A stretch of DNA of 64,000 bases from Streptomyces griseocarneus (GCF_014655595.1 NZ_BNBL01000015.1:78077-142076), one strand, 5' to 3'; positions 9,358-19,221 are shown, numbered from the stretch's first letter. Numbers and translations are program-made. The notes: generated from the letters alone by a model not told the origin.

Positions 9358-9525
9358 GCGGCTGTCCGGCGGCTGTCCCGGCAGCTGTCCGGCGGAGAGT
9401 GGCCACGTGGTCGAGGCGCAGCGCGTCGACCTGGTCGGTCAGGAGACACCGTGGCCCCGGCCGGCGCCGCCGCACTGCAGCGCGCTCGGCTGGGAGCACC
9501 GGGGTGGCCTGGAGCAGCTGCCGGG

Positions 9526-9882
9526 TCAGCCTTCGATTTGTTCCTCGACAGCCCTGGCAGCGCGGTTCCGGATTTCCTGGCGGTAGGCCACTGGGTCGGC
9601 CATCTCCGGCACGGAGAGGTTCGTGCCGATGCACACGCCGACCACGACGAGGACAGCGACGTGAGCGCCCTCTTCCCCGACCCTCTCCGGGGCTTTGATG
9701 GTCTCCTTCAAGCGCTTGGCCATCAGCGCTCGCTCTTCCGGGTCATCCACCCACAGACCGATGTCCTTCAGTGCCGAATCGGGATCCTCCGCGAGGAGGT
9801 CACGAAACTTTCCGTCATCGATCGACCGCTCGATGAGGCGGATGTACCCGGCCGTTTCGGCCTTGCGATTGTCCGTGGTCAC
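9526..9882 (-). CDS. Small protein with NHLP-like N-terminus; candidate RiPP precursor or partner of a radical SAM enzyme
   Basis: A 118-aa protein starting at GTG (9882) behind an excellent GAGGAGGG, 16 bp after the stop of the radical SAM gene, so the two form an operon. The first 60 residues are helical, and GKFRDLLAEDPDSALKDIG resembles the leader part of NHLP-type (nitrile-hydratase-like) RiPP precursors. A very hydrophobic strand follows (VAVLVVVGVCIGTNL, with the single Cys84), then a charged helical tail. The arrangement suggests a peptide or protein substrate for the adjacent radical SAM enzyme. That is inference from context and a family-like leader; a structural subunit is an alternative. 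Confidence 0.6.
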   Translation of the reverse strand: MTTDNRKAETAGYIRLIERSIDDGKFRDLLAEDPDSALKDIGLWVDDPEERALMAKRLKETIKAPERVGEEGAHVAVLVVVGVCIGTNLSVPEMADPVAYRQEIRNRAARAVEEQIEG

Positions 9883-9898
9883 CGTTGGCCCTCCTCGA

Positions 9899-11434
9899 CT
9901 ACTGGTATCCGACGAAATGCCGGCGCGGCACGCCCACGGGAACACCGAGGTCGACCGGTTTCGGCTCCTCCACCGTGATGGCCTTTCCTGGCCGGCTCAC
10001 CTCGCGCAGCCGCACCAGTCCGGAGTGACGGGAGTTCATGACGCCGACCGGGAAATAGGTGGCGATGGCGGAGGGGAAGGTGAACTCCACCATGCGCCGG
10101 TCGGGGTGGCGGACCCGTGTCGCGCGTTGGAGGGCCTCGACCATCTGGGCGACCTCGTAGAACTCGTCCGGTGAGAGGCGTACGCCGGTACGGAAGAGGT
10201 AGAGGTTCCGGAAGAACCCGAATTCGTTGTACATCGACTCGTTGACCAGTCCGGCGGCCCGGTCGGCCTCCCACAAGCGGGATCCGGGGATCTGCAGGTA
10301 CCACTGCAGGAGGATCCGGACCCCGAACTCGGCGTGCAGCCCCGCCGCGAACCGGATCGTCGCGCGGATCTCGTCCATCGATTCCCACGGCAGGCCGAGG
10401 ATGAACGAGAAGTCGGCGCGTTCGCCGATGCCGTGCCGTGCGAGCTTGGCCGCGGCCAGCCGGAGCTTCTCCGTCGTCGTTCCCTTGCCGATCTTCTTGA
10501 GCCCCTCGTCGTAGCCGCATTCGGCGCCCACCAGGAACTGGCAGGTCAGGTCTGCCATGCCCTCGACGTAGCCGGGGAAGAGGAGGTCGTTCGCCCGCGA
10601 GTCGTACACCAGCCAGGGTTCGAGGCCGCGTTCGCGCAGCACCTCGGTGATGCGCACCGCCCGCCGCGGGTTCATGGAGAATTCGTCGTCGATGATGTGT
10701 GTGGTCCCGTACCTGGTCAGGGGGAGGTGCGGCATGACGGTCGTCAGCCGGTTGACGAATTCCTCCGGCGGGATCGGCCGCCACGAGCGTCGGTACGAGG
10801 TGGAACAGAAAGAGCAGTCGAACGCGCAGCCGCGCGACGATTCGATCGCGAGCCCCTTGTACACGTTCGGGGCCAGGGACGAGTAGTCCGGTACGGGAAA
10901 GGCGCCCAGTTCCTCGTTGTCGATCCTCGTGGCGACAGGGTTGCGTACGATCTTTTCGTCCGGCGCCTTCCAGGTCAGTCCCGGCACGTCCGCGACGGAT
11001 CCGCCCTTGGCGACGCACTCGCACAGCTGCAGGAGCGCGCGTTCCCCCTCACCGCGCACGACATAGGTGGCCGGAGAGGTCTCGAGCACGTACCGGTCGA
11101 ACATCGTGGGGTGAATGCCGCCCAGGACGATGGGGACGGTCGGCAGCAGTTTCTCGATCTGGTGCAGCACGACGCGGGCACTCGGCCACGACAAGGAGGT
11201 GGCGCCCACACCCATGAGCTCGCAGCCCCGCAGCTCGTGCTCGTGCGGTGCGAGGTCCACACTCTGCTCGGCGATGAGGTCGATGAGAACGACCTCGTGT
11301 CCGGCTGAGCGCAGCGCCGCGGCCAGCAGGTAGATGCCGTAGGGCGGGCATTCCCGCTCGGCGTCCATCGAGATCGTCCGAAGGGTGCCGTCGACGACGT
11401 CCATCATTGGCGGGGCCAACAAGCCGACCTTCAC
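9899..11434 (-). CDS. B12-binding-type radical SAM enzyme
   Basis: A 511-aa enzyme. The N-terminal 150 residues form the Rossmann-like half found in B12-binding radical SAM proteins (KVGLLAPPMMD, then PPYGIYLLAAALRSAGHEV). The radical SAM core follows with Cys203, Cys207 and Cys210 in CAFDCSFC, which would hold the 4Fe-4S cluster. The classical DxHxxG cobalamin-ligand motif is not obvious, so cobalamin binding could be base-off or lost. The start is GTG (11434) with AAGGGGA upstream. A 24-codon upstream frame ends in a TGA that overlaps this GTG. Relatives catalyse C-methylation, epimerisation or other radical steps; the reaction here is unknown. It is operonic with the small protein downstream. 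Confidence 0.8.
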   Translation of the reverse strand: MKVGLLAPPMMDVVDGTLRTISMDAERECPPYGIYLLAAALRSAGHEVVLIDLIAEQSVDLAPHEHELRGCELMGVGATSLSWPSARVVLHQIEKLLPTVPIVLGGIHPTMFDRYVLETSPATYVVRGEGERALLQLCECVAKGGSVADVPGLTWKAPDEKIVRNPVATRIDNEELGAFPVPDYSSLAPNVYKGLAIESSRGCAFDCSFCSTSYRRSWRPIPPEEFVNRLTTVMPHLPLTRYGTTHIIDDEFSMNPRRAVRITEVLRERGLEPWLVYDSRANDLLFPGYVEGMADLTCQFLVGAECGYDEGLKKIGKGTTTEKLRLAAAKLARHGIGERADFSFILGLPWESMDEIRATIRFAAGLHAEFGVRILLQWYLQIPGSRLWEADRAAGLVNESMYNEFGFFRNLYLFRTGVRLSPDEFYEVAQMVEALQRATRVRHPDRRMVEFTFPSAIATYFPVGVMNSRHSGLVRLREVSRPGKAITVEEPKPVDLGVPVGVPRRHFVGYQ

Positions 11435-11505
11435 CGCATGTCCCCTTTTCCTTCCGGAAGGAAGCGCCCTCGTCTTGTTGAGTTCGAGTTCGATTTCGAG
11501 TTCAT

Positions 11506-11939
11506 GTTGATGGCGCTCTACGGGCATGACCGGGGCACGGGGCGAACCCCGCCGGTAACCGCGTCGAGACTGCCAAGTGAATCGTCATCCCGTGAGGCAG
11601 GCCGAGGGATCTTTTGTTGGTCCGGATGAGCCCTCCTCCACCCCATTCGGCGGCTGAGGACTGTCGCCGGGTTTCGCGCAAGCCCGTCGAGATGCGCGCG
11701 GCGCTGGTCATCGCGGGTGCCAGGGACGGCTGCCGACTGATGACCTCGCGGCGTACCGGTCGTGCCGGCGGCGGCTCCAGCGGCGCGCCGGGCGAGGGCA
11801 GCAGGGCACGCTTGCTGTCGGTGGTTTCGGTGATGACCAGGCGCAGTTCCAGGCGGTCGCCGTCGATCTTCTCCTCGGCACGCGAGCAGCCCCCCGATCG
11901 TGATCGGGGGGCCGTGTGGTCTCTACCTCTGCCTGCTGT
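11506..11939. other. Gene-poor stretch between the radical SAM operon and enolase
   Basis: About 430 bp with the enolase terminator at its right end. Minus-strand positions about 11650-11880 show codon-like composition and a short protein-like reading (EEKIDGDRLELRLVITET), but no start or recognisable domain; it may be a worn fragment of a gene. The promoter for the radical SAM operon should lie near the left end. Confidence 0.4.
11889..11912 (-). terminator. Hairpin terminator of the enolase gene
   Basis: A perfect 11-bp inverted repeat (GCCCCCCGATC and its complement) with a two-base centre lies 28 bp beyond the enolase stop. The GC-rich stem and location fit an intrinsic terminator. Confidence 0.7.
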
Positions 11940-13247
11940 TCACGCCCGACGCAGTGCGGAGCGGCCCGCGAAGCGCGCCGAGGCGCCCAGCTCCTCTTCG
12001 ATCCTGATCAGTTGGTTGTACTTCGCCGTGCGGTCGGAGCGGGAGAGCGAGCCGGTCTTGATCTGACCGCAGCCGGTCGCCACCGCCAGATCCGCGATGG
12101 TGGTGTCCTCCGTCTCGCCCGAGCGGTGCGACATGACAGCCGTCCAGCCCGCCTGGTGGGCCGTGGCCACCGCGGCCAGCGCCTCGGTCAGGGTCCCGAT
12201 CTGATTGACCTTGACCAGGACCGAGTTGCCGACGCCGGTGCGGATGCCCTCGCGCAGCAGCGTCTCGTTGGTGCAGAACACGTCGTCGCCGGTGAGCTGG
12301 CAGCGGTCACCGACGCGGGCGGTCAGCTCGCGCCAGCCGTCCAGGTCGTTCTCCGCCATCGGGTCCTCGATGGAGACGACCGGGTAGGCGTCGATGAGCT
12401 TGGCCAGGTAGTCGGCGTTCTCGGAAGGGGTGCGGCGCACCCCCTCGCCCGCGTAGTCGTACACCCCGTCACGGAAGAACTCCGACGACGCCGGGTCCAT
12501 GACCAGGCCGATGTCCGTGCCGGGGCGGTAGCCGGTGCGCTCGATGGCGGTCATCACGAAGTCGAGCGCCTCCTCAGCGGTGCGCAGCGAGGGCGCGAAG
12601 CCACCCTCGTCGCCGACGCCCGTGGAGTGCCCGGCGGCCAGCAGATCGCGGCGCAGGGTGTGGAAGACCTCGCTGCCCATGCGGACGGCTTCGGCGAAGG
12701 TGTCCGCGCCCACTGGCGCGATCATGAACTCCTGGAAGTCCAGCGGATTGTCGGCGTGGGCGCCGCCGTTGACGATGTTCATCATCGGCAGCGGCAGGAG
12801 GTGGGCGTCTGCGCCGCCGAGGTAGCGGTAAAGGGGCTGGCGGTGGGCCGCCGCGGCGGCCTTGGCGGCAGCGAGGGAGACGCCGAGGACCGCGTTGGCG
12901 CCGAGCCGGGACTTCGTTGCGGTGCCGTCGAGGGCGACCAGCGCGGCGTCGAGACCCGCCTGGTCCGCCGCGTCCCGGCCGCGCACGGACGCCGCGATCT
13001 CCCCGTTGACGTGGGCCACCGCGCGGTCGACGCCCTTGCCGTGCCAGCGCGCGGAGTCTCCGTCGCGCAGTTCCACGGCCTCCCGGGCACCGGTGGAGGC
13101 ACCGGAGGGGACAGCCGCGCGCCCCAGGGACCCGTCCGCCAGGACCACGTCGACCTCGACCGTGGGGTTGCCCCGGCTGTCGATGATCCGGCGGGCGGTG
13201 ACGGTCTCGATGGCGGCGTTGACGGTTCCGTCTGCCTTTGCGGACAT
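11940..13247 (-). CDS. eno: Enolase (probable second-copy type)
   Basis: A 435-aa phosphopyruvate hydratase (2-phosphoglycerate to phosphoenolpyruvate, glycolysis). Full-length features are present: RRIIDSRGNPTVEVDV at the N-terminus, PSGASTG, the Mg-binding and catalytic regions with NGGAHADNPLDFQEFMI, VGDEGGFAP, SIEDPMAENDLDGW, QLTGDDVF, VKVNQIGTLTE, MSHRSGETED and a C-terminal LIRIEEELG. The ATG at 13247 has GGAAGGACC upstream. It is divergent from a MarR regulator across a palindromic operator. It lacks the CTP synthase/septum-gene neighbourhood usual for the housekeeping copy, so I infer a regulated secondary enolase. Confidence 0.92.
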   Translation of the reverse strand: MSAKADGTVNAAIETVTARRIIDSRGNPTVEVDVVLADGSLGRAAVPSGASTGAREAVELRDGDSARWHGKGVDRAVAHVNGEIAASVRGRDAADQAGLDAALVALDGTATKSRLGANAVLGVSLAAAKAAAAAHRQPLYRYLGGADAHLLPLPMMNIVNGGAHADNPLDFQEFMIAPVGADTFAEAVRMGSEVFHTLRRDLLAAGHSTGVGDEGGFAPSLRTAEEALDFVMTAIERTGYRPGTDIGLVMDPASSEFFRDGVYDYAGEGVRRTPSENADYLAKLIDAYPVVSIEDPMAENDLDGWRELTARVGDRCQLTGDDVFCTNETLLREGIRTGVGNSVLVKVNQIGTLTEALAAVATAHQAGWTAVMSHRSGETEDTTIADLAVATGCGQIKTGSLSRSDRTAKYNQLIRIEEELGASARFAGRSALRRA

Positions 13248-13325
13248 GGGAGGTCCTTCCCGTTGTCGTGTGCCGTGGCCCCGACTGCGACAACGCTGGC
13301 GCTGAGCCCGACAACGCCAAACACT

Positions 13326-13364
13326 ACAGCAATGCTGCACAGTTTTGCTGTACAGCATTGCTGT
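13326..13364. promoter_or_regulatory. Palindromic operator between enolase and marR
   Basis: ACAGCAATGCTG (13326-13337) and its exact complement CAGCATTGCTGT (13353-13364) flank a related GCACAGTTTTGCTG, and a further GCAGCTTTGCTG follows near 13380. This repeated half-site lies in the divergent promoter region and is the probable binding site of the MarR protein, controlling its own gene and eno. Confidence 0.65.
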
Positions 13365-13410
13365 GCAGGCCAGGTGCGCAGCTTTGCTGACCAACGGAGT
13401 AAAATGCCCT

Positions 13411-13833
13411 ATGCCCACCCCGGAAGCCGCCGCCATCGCCGCCGAACTGCGTACCGCGATGGGCAAGCTCACCCGACGCGTCAAACACGAGGACAGCATC
13501 CCGCTGGGCCAGGCCGCCGTGCTCGGTGCGCTCGACCGCAACGGCGCCATGACCACCAGCGACCTCGCCGCCGATCAGCGCGTACGCCCCCAGTCGATGG
13601 CGCGGGCGGTGGGGCTGCTCATGGAACAGAACCTGATCACACGCCGGCCGCACCCCACGGACGGCCGCAAGTCGCTGGTCGAACTGTCGGACGCGGGCCG
13701 GGCCGCACTCGAAGCGGAACGCGGCCGCAGGGCCGGTTGGCTCGCCCAGGCCATCGAGGCCGAACTCACGGATGAGGAGCGGGCGTTGCTGGCACGGAGC
13801 ACCGCCTTGCTGGAGCGGCTCGCCACACGCTAG
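13411..13833 (+). CDS. MarR-family transcriptional regulator
   Basis: A 140-aa winged-helix regulator. It shows the MarR layout: an N-terminal dimer helix (AAELRTAMGKLTRRV), the HTH with MTTSDLAADQRVRPQSMARAV, the wing RRPHPTDGRKSLVELSDAG, and a C-terminal dimerisation helix. GGAG lies about 11 bases before the ATG at 13411. It is transcribed away from the enolase gene with only 163 bp between them, holding an inverted repeat, so autoregulation and control of enolase are the simplest reading. The inducing ligand cannot be told. Confidence 0.88.
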   Translation: MPTPEAAAIAAELRTAMGKLTRRVKHEDSIPLGQAAVLGALDRNGAMTTSDLAADQRVRPQSMARAVGLLMEQNLITRRPHPTDGRKSLVELSDAGRAALEAERGRRAGWLAQAIEAELTDEERALLARSTALLERLATR

Positions 13834-14083
13834 CGCCCTGGCAGAAAGCGTTCGCCCCGCCGCGACGCCCGGCACGCGCCCCCGAGCTCTCGGCTTCACT
13901 CGAGCAGGGAGATACCCCTTCGCCGCACCGCGGTGACACAGCCGCTCCGCGGCGGGCGCTCCTTCACGGGCAAACGTTGCCTGCCGGGGCACCAGCTCGC
14001 CCTCGGGCACCGGAATGCCGCACCCGAGGGAGCGCCCGCGCAGGTACCTGCGGGCCGTCGGCGGCTGCCACGGCAGGGCCTCC

Positions 14084-14368
14084 GCCGGCGTGGTGCTGGC
14101 CGACCGTTGCTATGACCAGGACAAGTACCGCCGCCTGGTCTGGGACCTCGGCGTGAAGCCTCTGACCGCCCGCCGGGGCGCCGAGCACGGCTCCGGACTC
14201 GGCGCCCAACGCTGGGTTGTGGAGCGCGCATTCGCCCACCTGTACTGGTTCCGCCGCCTACGGATCCGCTGAGAGATCCGCGACGACATCCACGAAGCCT
14301 TCCTCACCCTCGGATGCCCCATTGTCTGCTGGCGCCGCCTGGCAGCAGCTCGGCGCTGCCACTCGTAG
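14084..14368 (+). pseudogene. IS5-family transposase C-terminal remnant
   Basis: The frame reads LADRCYDQDKYRRLVWDLG, then RRGAEHGSGLG and RWVVERAFAHLYWFRRLRIR. It hits a TGA (14270-14272) and continues in frame with EIRDDIHEAFLTLGCPIVCWRRL. This is the C-terminal part of an IS5-type DDE transposase, including the ExxxxxHxxxxRRL-like end. The N-terminal two thirds are missing and the stop breaks what is left. The 13834-14083 stretch before it has no gene; it may hold worn IS sequence. Confidence 0.7.
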
Positions 14369-14643
14369 ACGCCTGGTGAGGACTCCAGGACCTCGCTCGG
14401 CCACTCCTTGCACACCAGCCCAAACAGCCTCCGCTGCTCGTCGATCCATCCATCCTCAAGACCCATAGGAAGGGATACAGAGACGCACGCTTGGGGCGTC
14501 GTGGGCCACGATGCGGTGTTCTGCTCATCGTGGCCGTCGGGGGCCGATGGCGGTCGGTGTCCGGTCGGCGGTTTGCTGTGCGGTCAGGACCGCGGCGACG
14601 GCCTGGGCGGTTTCGGGTTGGTGCTCACGTCGTCCGTGGTGGC

Positions 14644-15229
14644 GGGCGAGTCGGCCGTCCGCCCGAGCATGGCCTGCGTTCCCTCATGAACGCTGTGCTC
14701 TACGTGGACCACACCGGCATACCGTGGCGCTACCTGCCCCACGATTTCCCCCACTGGCGCACGACCTACGGCTACTTCTCGGCATGGCAGGAAGACGGCA
14801 TCTTCGAGCAGCTCACCGGGCTCTTGCGGCGTCTGGTCCGCGAGGCCGAGGGCCGAAACGCCGAGCCGTCCGCGTATGTGCTGGACTCCCAGACCGTCAA
14901 GACCTCCGCCAACGCGCACCTCGCAGGCCAGGGCACCGATGCCGGGAAACGGTCATCGGACGCAAACGCCACCTGGGCACGGACACGCTCGGCCTGCTGC
15001 TGACCGCCGTGGTCACCACTGCAAGCATGTCCGACACCACCGTCGGCGTCCGCCTGCTCTCCCGCATCACCACAGCCCACCCGCGGATCCGCAAGGCGAG
15101 GGTGGACGGCGGCTACCGCACCACCGCCATCGACCACGGCGCCCGCCTCGGCCTCGACGTCCACCCCGTCCAGCGGCCCCCGGGCACCCGGGCACCCGGG
15201 CACCCGAGGATTCAAGGTGATTCCAAAAA
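14644..15229 (+). pseudogene. IS5-like transposase, 5' part, frameshifted and split by a transposon
   Basis: The first frame carries MNAVLYVDHTGIPWRYLPHD (ATG 14686), FPHWRTTYGYFSAW and AYVLDSQTVKTSANAHLAG. Near 14945-14955 it shifts frame and continues as VIGRKRHLGTDTLGLLLTAVV, then ARVDGGYRTTAIDHGARLGLDVHPVQRPPG. The reading GFKVIP breaks off at the AAAAA target site. The 3' part resumes at 31006 after a 15.8-kb insertion. Removing the insertion and one AAAAA restores a continuous GFKVIPKRWTIERNFGW. Two independent lesions (frameshift and insertion) make it inactive. Confidence 0.85.
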
Positions 15230-15265
15230 GGGGGCCAACCGGAATACGCCGGAAACAGGCAACAG
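15225..15265. repeat. Left end of outer transposon: target duplication AAAAA and inverted repeat
   Basis: AAAAA at 15225-15229 is the target duplication. The 36-bp left terminal repeat follows, from GGGGGCCAACCGG to ACAGGCAACAG. It matches the complement of 30970-31005 at 34 of 36 positions. Confidence 0.92.
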
Positions 15266-15292
15266 GCCCCTGAACACCGGTGATGCGTCTGC

Positions 15293-15971
15293 TCAGTGAC
15301 TCCTGCGTCGGGCGGCCGGGTCGCGTTCAGCGACGTGCCGGGCGACCGCGTCCACGCTGGGCCGTGCATAGCGTTCGAGGGAGCGCACGGAGGCGTGGCG
15401 GGAGCGGGCCAGCAGCATCGGCGTGGACGTGCCGTCCTCGGCGTCGTGCGTCAACGCACTGTGCCTCAGCCGGTGGAGCGTCCAGCCGTCCAGATCCTCG
15501 ATGTCCTCGGGCGAGGCGAGCGGATTGGCCAGCAGCCGGGTGTTCTCTTCGAAGATCTCCTCAGCCCGCCGGTAGGAGAGCCGGGCCCGGCCGGTCTCCG
15601 GACACACGTCGAGCGTCGGAGTTCCGGGCCTTGGTGCGGTCGGGCGGCGTCGGCCGCCGCTTGATGCCGATCGTCGGATCGCATTCGATCCAGCCCTGGC
15701 GCTGCCACCAGCCGATCGCCTTGCGCGCGATGGACAGCTCCCGGTTGACGGTGTCGGCGTCCATCTCGTCCGCCCGCGCGGCAGCGAGCTCGGCCAGCAC
15801 CTCCGGCAGCACCGGGTCGTCGACGGCGGCGATCGGAAAGACGGGGGGCTTCGCGCCGCGGCGGGCGGGCCCAGTCGGCGCAGGTTCGCCGGCGAGCATC
15901 CATCCCCACGTCGTCAGCGAGATCCGGTAGATCCGTGCGGAGGACTTCGCGATGCCCGCGCCAGTGAGGTA
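15293..15971 (-). pseudogene. tnpI: TnpI-type tyrosine recombinase, C-terminal part (interrupted, internally deleted)
   Basis: This is the C-terminal piece of the outer element's recombinase. It continues at 15971 exactly where the N-terminal piece stops at 21739; removing the nested transposon joins ERYL to TGAGIAKSSARIYRI. It runs to about KARNS, then shifts frame and jumps to DVCPETGRARLSYRRAEEIF. The roughly 100 residues holding the first catalytic Arg are therefore deleted. The end retains LHRLRHS (catalytic H-x-x-R-H) and a Tyr in LERYARPS. The intact recombinase at 20465-21532 is a relative. It is certainly non-functional. Confidence 0.85.
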
Positions 15972-16009
15972 GGGGTCCGAGGAACATCCGTGTCAGATCG
16001 TGCGCTAAG
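15967..16009. repeat. Left end of inner transposon: AGGTA duplication and 38-bp repeat
   Basis: AGGTA (15967-15971) is followed by the left terminal repeat, which opens with GGGGTC as in classical Tn3 ends. It differs from the right repeat at two positions (7 and 18). Confidence 0.92.
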
Positions 16010-16097
16010 GCTTTTCCGGCTGGTTGGGCCTTTGACCTGGGGTGATTGAGCATCGGAGCCTTCGTGGGTCGTTGTTGTCGATCTTCGGAGAGCTGTT

Positions 16098-19000
16098 GTG
16101 GCGGTCGAGTTCCTGACGGATGAGCAGGCGACCCGGTACGGGTCGTTTCGCGAGGTGCCCTCGCGGGCGGAGCTGGAGCGGTACTTCTTCCTGGACGACG
16201 CAGACCGGGAGGCGGTGCAGGCCAAGCGCCGGGCCCACAACCGGCTCGGGTTCGCGGTCCAGCTCACGAGCGTGCGTTTCCTGGGGCGGTTCATGCCGGA
16301 CCCGCGGCAGGTGCCGGCGGAGGTCGCCGAGTACCTGGCCGAGCAGTTGGAGATCGCGGACGCCTCGTGCCTGAAGCTGTACGGCGAGCGGGATGGCACG
16401 GCCCGTATGCACGCCGGGGAGATCCAGGAGTCCGGGGGCTGGCGAGACTTCGCCGACGTCCGCGAGGAACTGGTGGTCTGGCTGGACGCGCGGGCGTGGA
16501 CGACGGGCGACGGGCCGAAGGCGTTGTTCGACGCGGCGGCGGGCTGGCTGCGCGAGGGCCGAGTGCTGCTGCCGGGGCGAGTCGTCTGGCCCGGCTGGTG
16601 GGCACGGTGCGGGAGGCGGCGAACCAGCGGTTGTGGGACACGCTGTACGGGCTGCTGAACGTTGGTCAGCGGGCGGTGCTGGACTCGCTGCTGACGGTCC
16701 CGCCCGGCGATCGGATCTCGGAGCTGGACCGGCTGCGACGCGGTCCGGTACGGGTGTCGGGTCCGCAGATGAAGTGGTCGCTCCAGCGCGCGGAGGAGAT
16801 CGCCGCCCTCGGGATGGGCGTCCTCGATGTCTCGGCGGTCCCGCCGCGGCGGCTGGCGGAGCTTTCCCGGTACGGGGTCGACGGCAAGGCGTCACTGCTG
16901 CGCCGGCACGGCGATTCCCGCCGGCTGGCGACGCTGCTGGCCACCACCGTCTACCTGACGACCCGGGCCGTCGACGACGCGCTCGACCTCCTGGAGGTGC
17001 TGATCGCGACGAAGCTGCTGGCCAAAGCCGAGCGCGAGACCGTCAAGGAGAAGATGAAGACGCTGCCGAGGGTCGAGCGGGCCTCGGCAAAGCTGGCGAC
17101 CGCGTTCCAGGTCGTCTTCGACACCACGAGCGAGCTGGTCGACACCGACACCGGGGAGGTCACCGGCCCAGCGGTGGAGTCGTTCGAGGCGATGTGGGAG
17201 CGGATCGAGGCCGTCGTGCCCCGGCACGAACAGGCTGCCGCGATCGCCGCACTGTTCGAGCTGACGCCCCCGCTGGACTCCGATGCGGACGAGGCGTGGC
17301 GGTCTATGCTCGTCAGCCGGTTCGGCACGGTCCGGCCGTTCCTCAAGCTCCTGGTCAAGGTCGTCGACTTCGGCGCCACCCCGGAAGGACTGCCGGTCCT
17401 GACCGCGTTGAAGTCCCTGCCGGAGCTGATGGGCCGCAAGAAGGTCGGCCCGGCCGAGATCGACACCGGGCTGCTTGTCGGCTCGTGGCGGCGCTTGGTC
17501 CTGGCGGCGCCGCACCTGGAGCCGGGCACGGTGGACTGGAAGGCGTACACGTTCTGCGTGCTGGAGCAGTTGCACCGGATGTTGCGGAGCAAGCAGGTGT
17601 TCGCGAGGAACTCCTCGAAGTGGGGCGACCCGCGGGCGAAGCTGCTGGCCAGTGAGGCGTGGGAGCAGGCCCGGCCGACCGTGCTGGCCTCGCTCGGGCT
17701 GCCGGGGGAGGCGGGCGAGCACCTGGCGGCGCGGGCCGCGCTGCTGGACGGAACGTACCGGGAGTCGCCGGGCGGCTGCCGGACAACGCACAGATCGTCT
17801 TCGACGACGACGGTCGCCTGCACTTCGCGGCCCTGGAGCCGGAGCCCGAACCGGCTTCCCTGCTGGACCTGCGGGCGGCGGTGAACGCGATGCTGCCGCG
17901 CGTGGACCTGCCCGAGGTGCTGCTGGAGGTGTTCTCCTGGACCGGCGCCGACCAGGCGTTCACCTCGGTCACCGGCGGTGAGGCCCGCCTGAGGGACCTG
18001 CACGTCACGATTGCCGCGCTCCTGGTCGCGCACGGCTGCAACGTCGGCTACACCCCCGTGATCGGCGGGGTTGACGCGCTGAAGTACGGGCGGCTGTCCC
18101 ACGTCGACCAGACGTATCTGCGGCTCGCGACGTACCGGGCCGCGAACGCCACGCTGATCGAGCACCAGGCATCCATCGGCCTCGCGCAGGCGTGGGGCGA
18201 CGGGATGGTGGCCTCGGTCGACGGGATGCGGTTCGTCGTCCCCGTGCCGTCGGTGTACGCGCGGCCGAACCCCAAGTACTTCGGACGCCGGGGCGGAGCC
18301 ACCTGGCTCAACATGATCAACGACCAGGCCGCAGGTCTCGGCGGGAAGGTCGTGGCCGGCACCCCGCGCGACTCCCTGTACGTGCTGGACGTCCTCTACG
18401 ACCGCGACGGCGGCAAGCGCCCGGAGATGATCGTCACCGACACCGCGAGCTACAGCGACATTGTCTTCGGGCTGCTCACCTTGGCGGGGTTTGCGTATGC
18501 GCCGCAGCTGGCCGACCTGCCGGACCAGAAGATGTGGCGCATCGACCGCGGGGCCGACTACGGCGCCTTCACTGACGCCGCCCGCGGCCGGGTCGATCTG
18601 GCCCGGATCGAGCGGCACTGGGAGGACATCCTGCGGATCATCGGCTCCATCCACACCGGCGCCGTCCGCGCCTACGACGTAATCCGGATGCTCTCCCGGG
18701 ACGGGCGCCCGACCCCGCTCGGGGACGCGATCGCGCACTACGGGCGGATCTCCAAGACCCTGCACATCCTGCGCCTGGCCGACGAGCCCGGCTACCGCCG
18801 CCAGATCAAGGTGCAGGCCAACCTTCAAGAAGGCCGGCACGCGCTCGCTCGGAAGATCTTCCACGGCCGCGCCGGACAGCTCTACCAGCGCTACCAGGAC
18901 GGCATGGAGGACCAGATCGGCGCCCTCGGCCTGGTCCTCAACGCCCTCGTGCTGTTCAACACCAGGTACATGGACGCCGCGGTCAACCAGCTGCGGGCCG

Positions 19001-19149
19001 AGGGCTTCGACGTCCGCGACGAGGACGTCGCCCGCCTTTCCCCGTTCGTCCGGCACCACATCAACATGCTCGGCCGGTACTCCTTCCAGCTCCCCGACCT
19101 GCCGGGCGGCCTGCGGCCCCTGAGCGATCCGGACGCTCCCGATCAGTAA
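16098..19149 (+). pseudogene. tnpA: Tn3-family transposase TnpA of the inner element, two frameshifts
   Basis: The Tn3 transposase is complete in content but spread over three frames. The N-terminal DUF4158-like part is read from ATG 16098 (AVEFLTDEQATRYGSF). The frame then shifts by -1 near 16580 to carry LARLVGTVREAANQRLWDTL through SKWGDPRAKLLASE, and shifts again by -1 near 17770 to carry DNAQIVFDDDG to the TAA at 19149. The DDE region is intact in the last frame: VDGMRFVVPVPSV, RPNPKYFG, MIVTDTASYSDIVFG and NLQEGRHALARKIF. Two lesions of the same sign in GC-rich runs could be real decay or consensus errors. As written it cannot be translated in one piece. Confidence 0.88.
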
Positions 19150-19221
19150 CGGCAACCCAAGGGGCGATGAGCTGGCTGCTTGGCCTTGCCGTGAAGGTCT
19201 CGACGGCGCCAGGCAGCGGGC

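Noticed and set aside
16951..19155. 734-codon minus-strand frame opposite the inner tnpA
   Set aside because: Antisense shadow of a conserved transposase; composition Val/Gly/Asp-rich without motifs.
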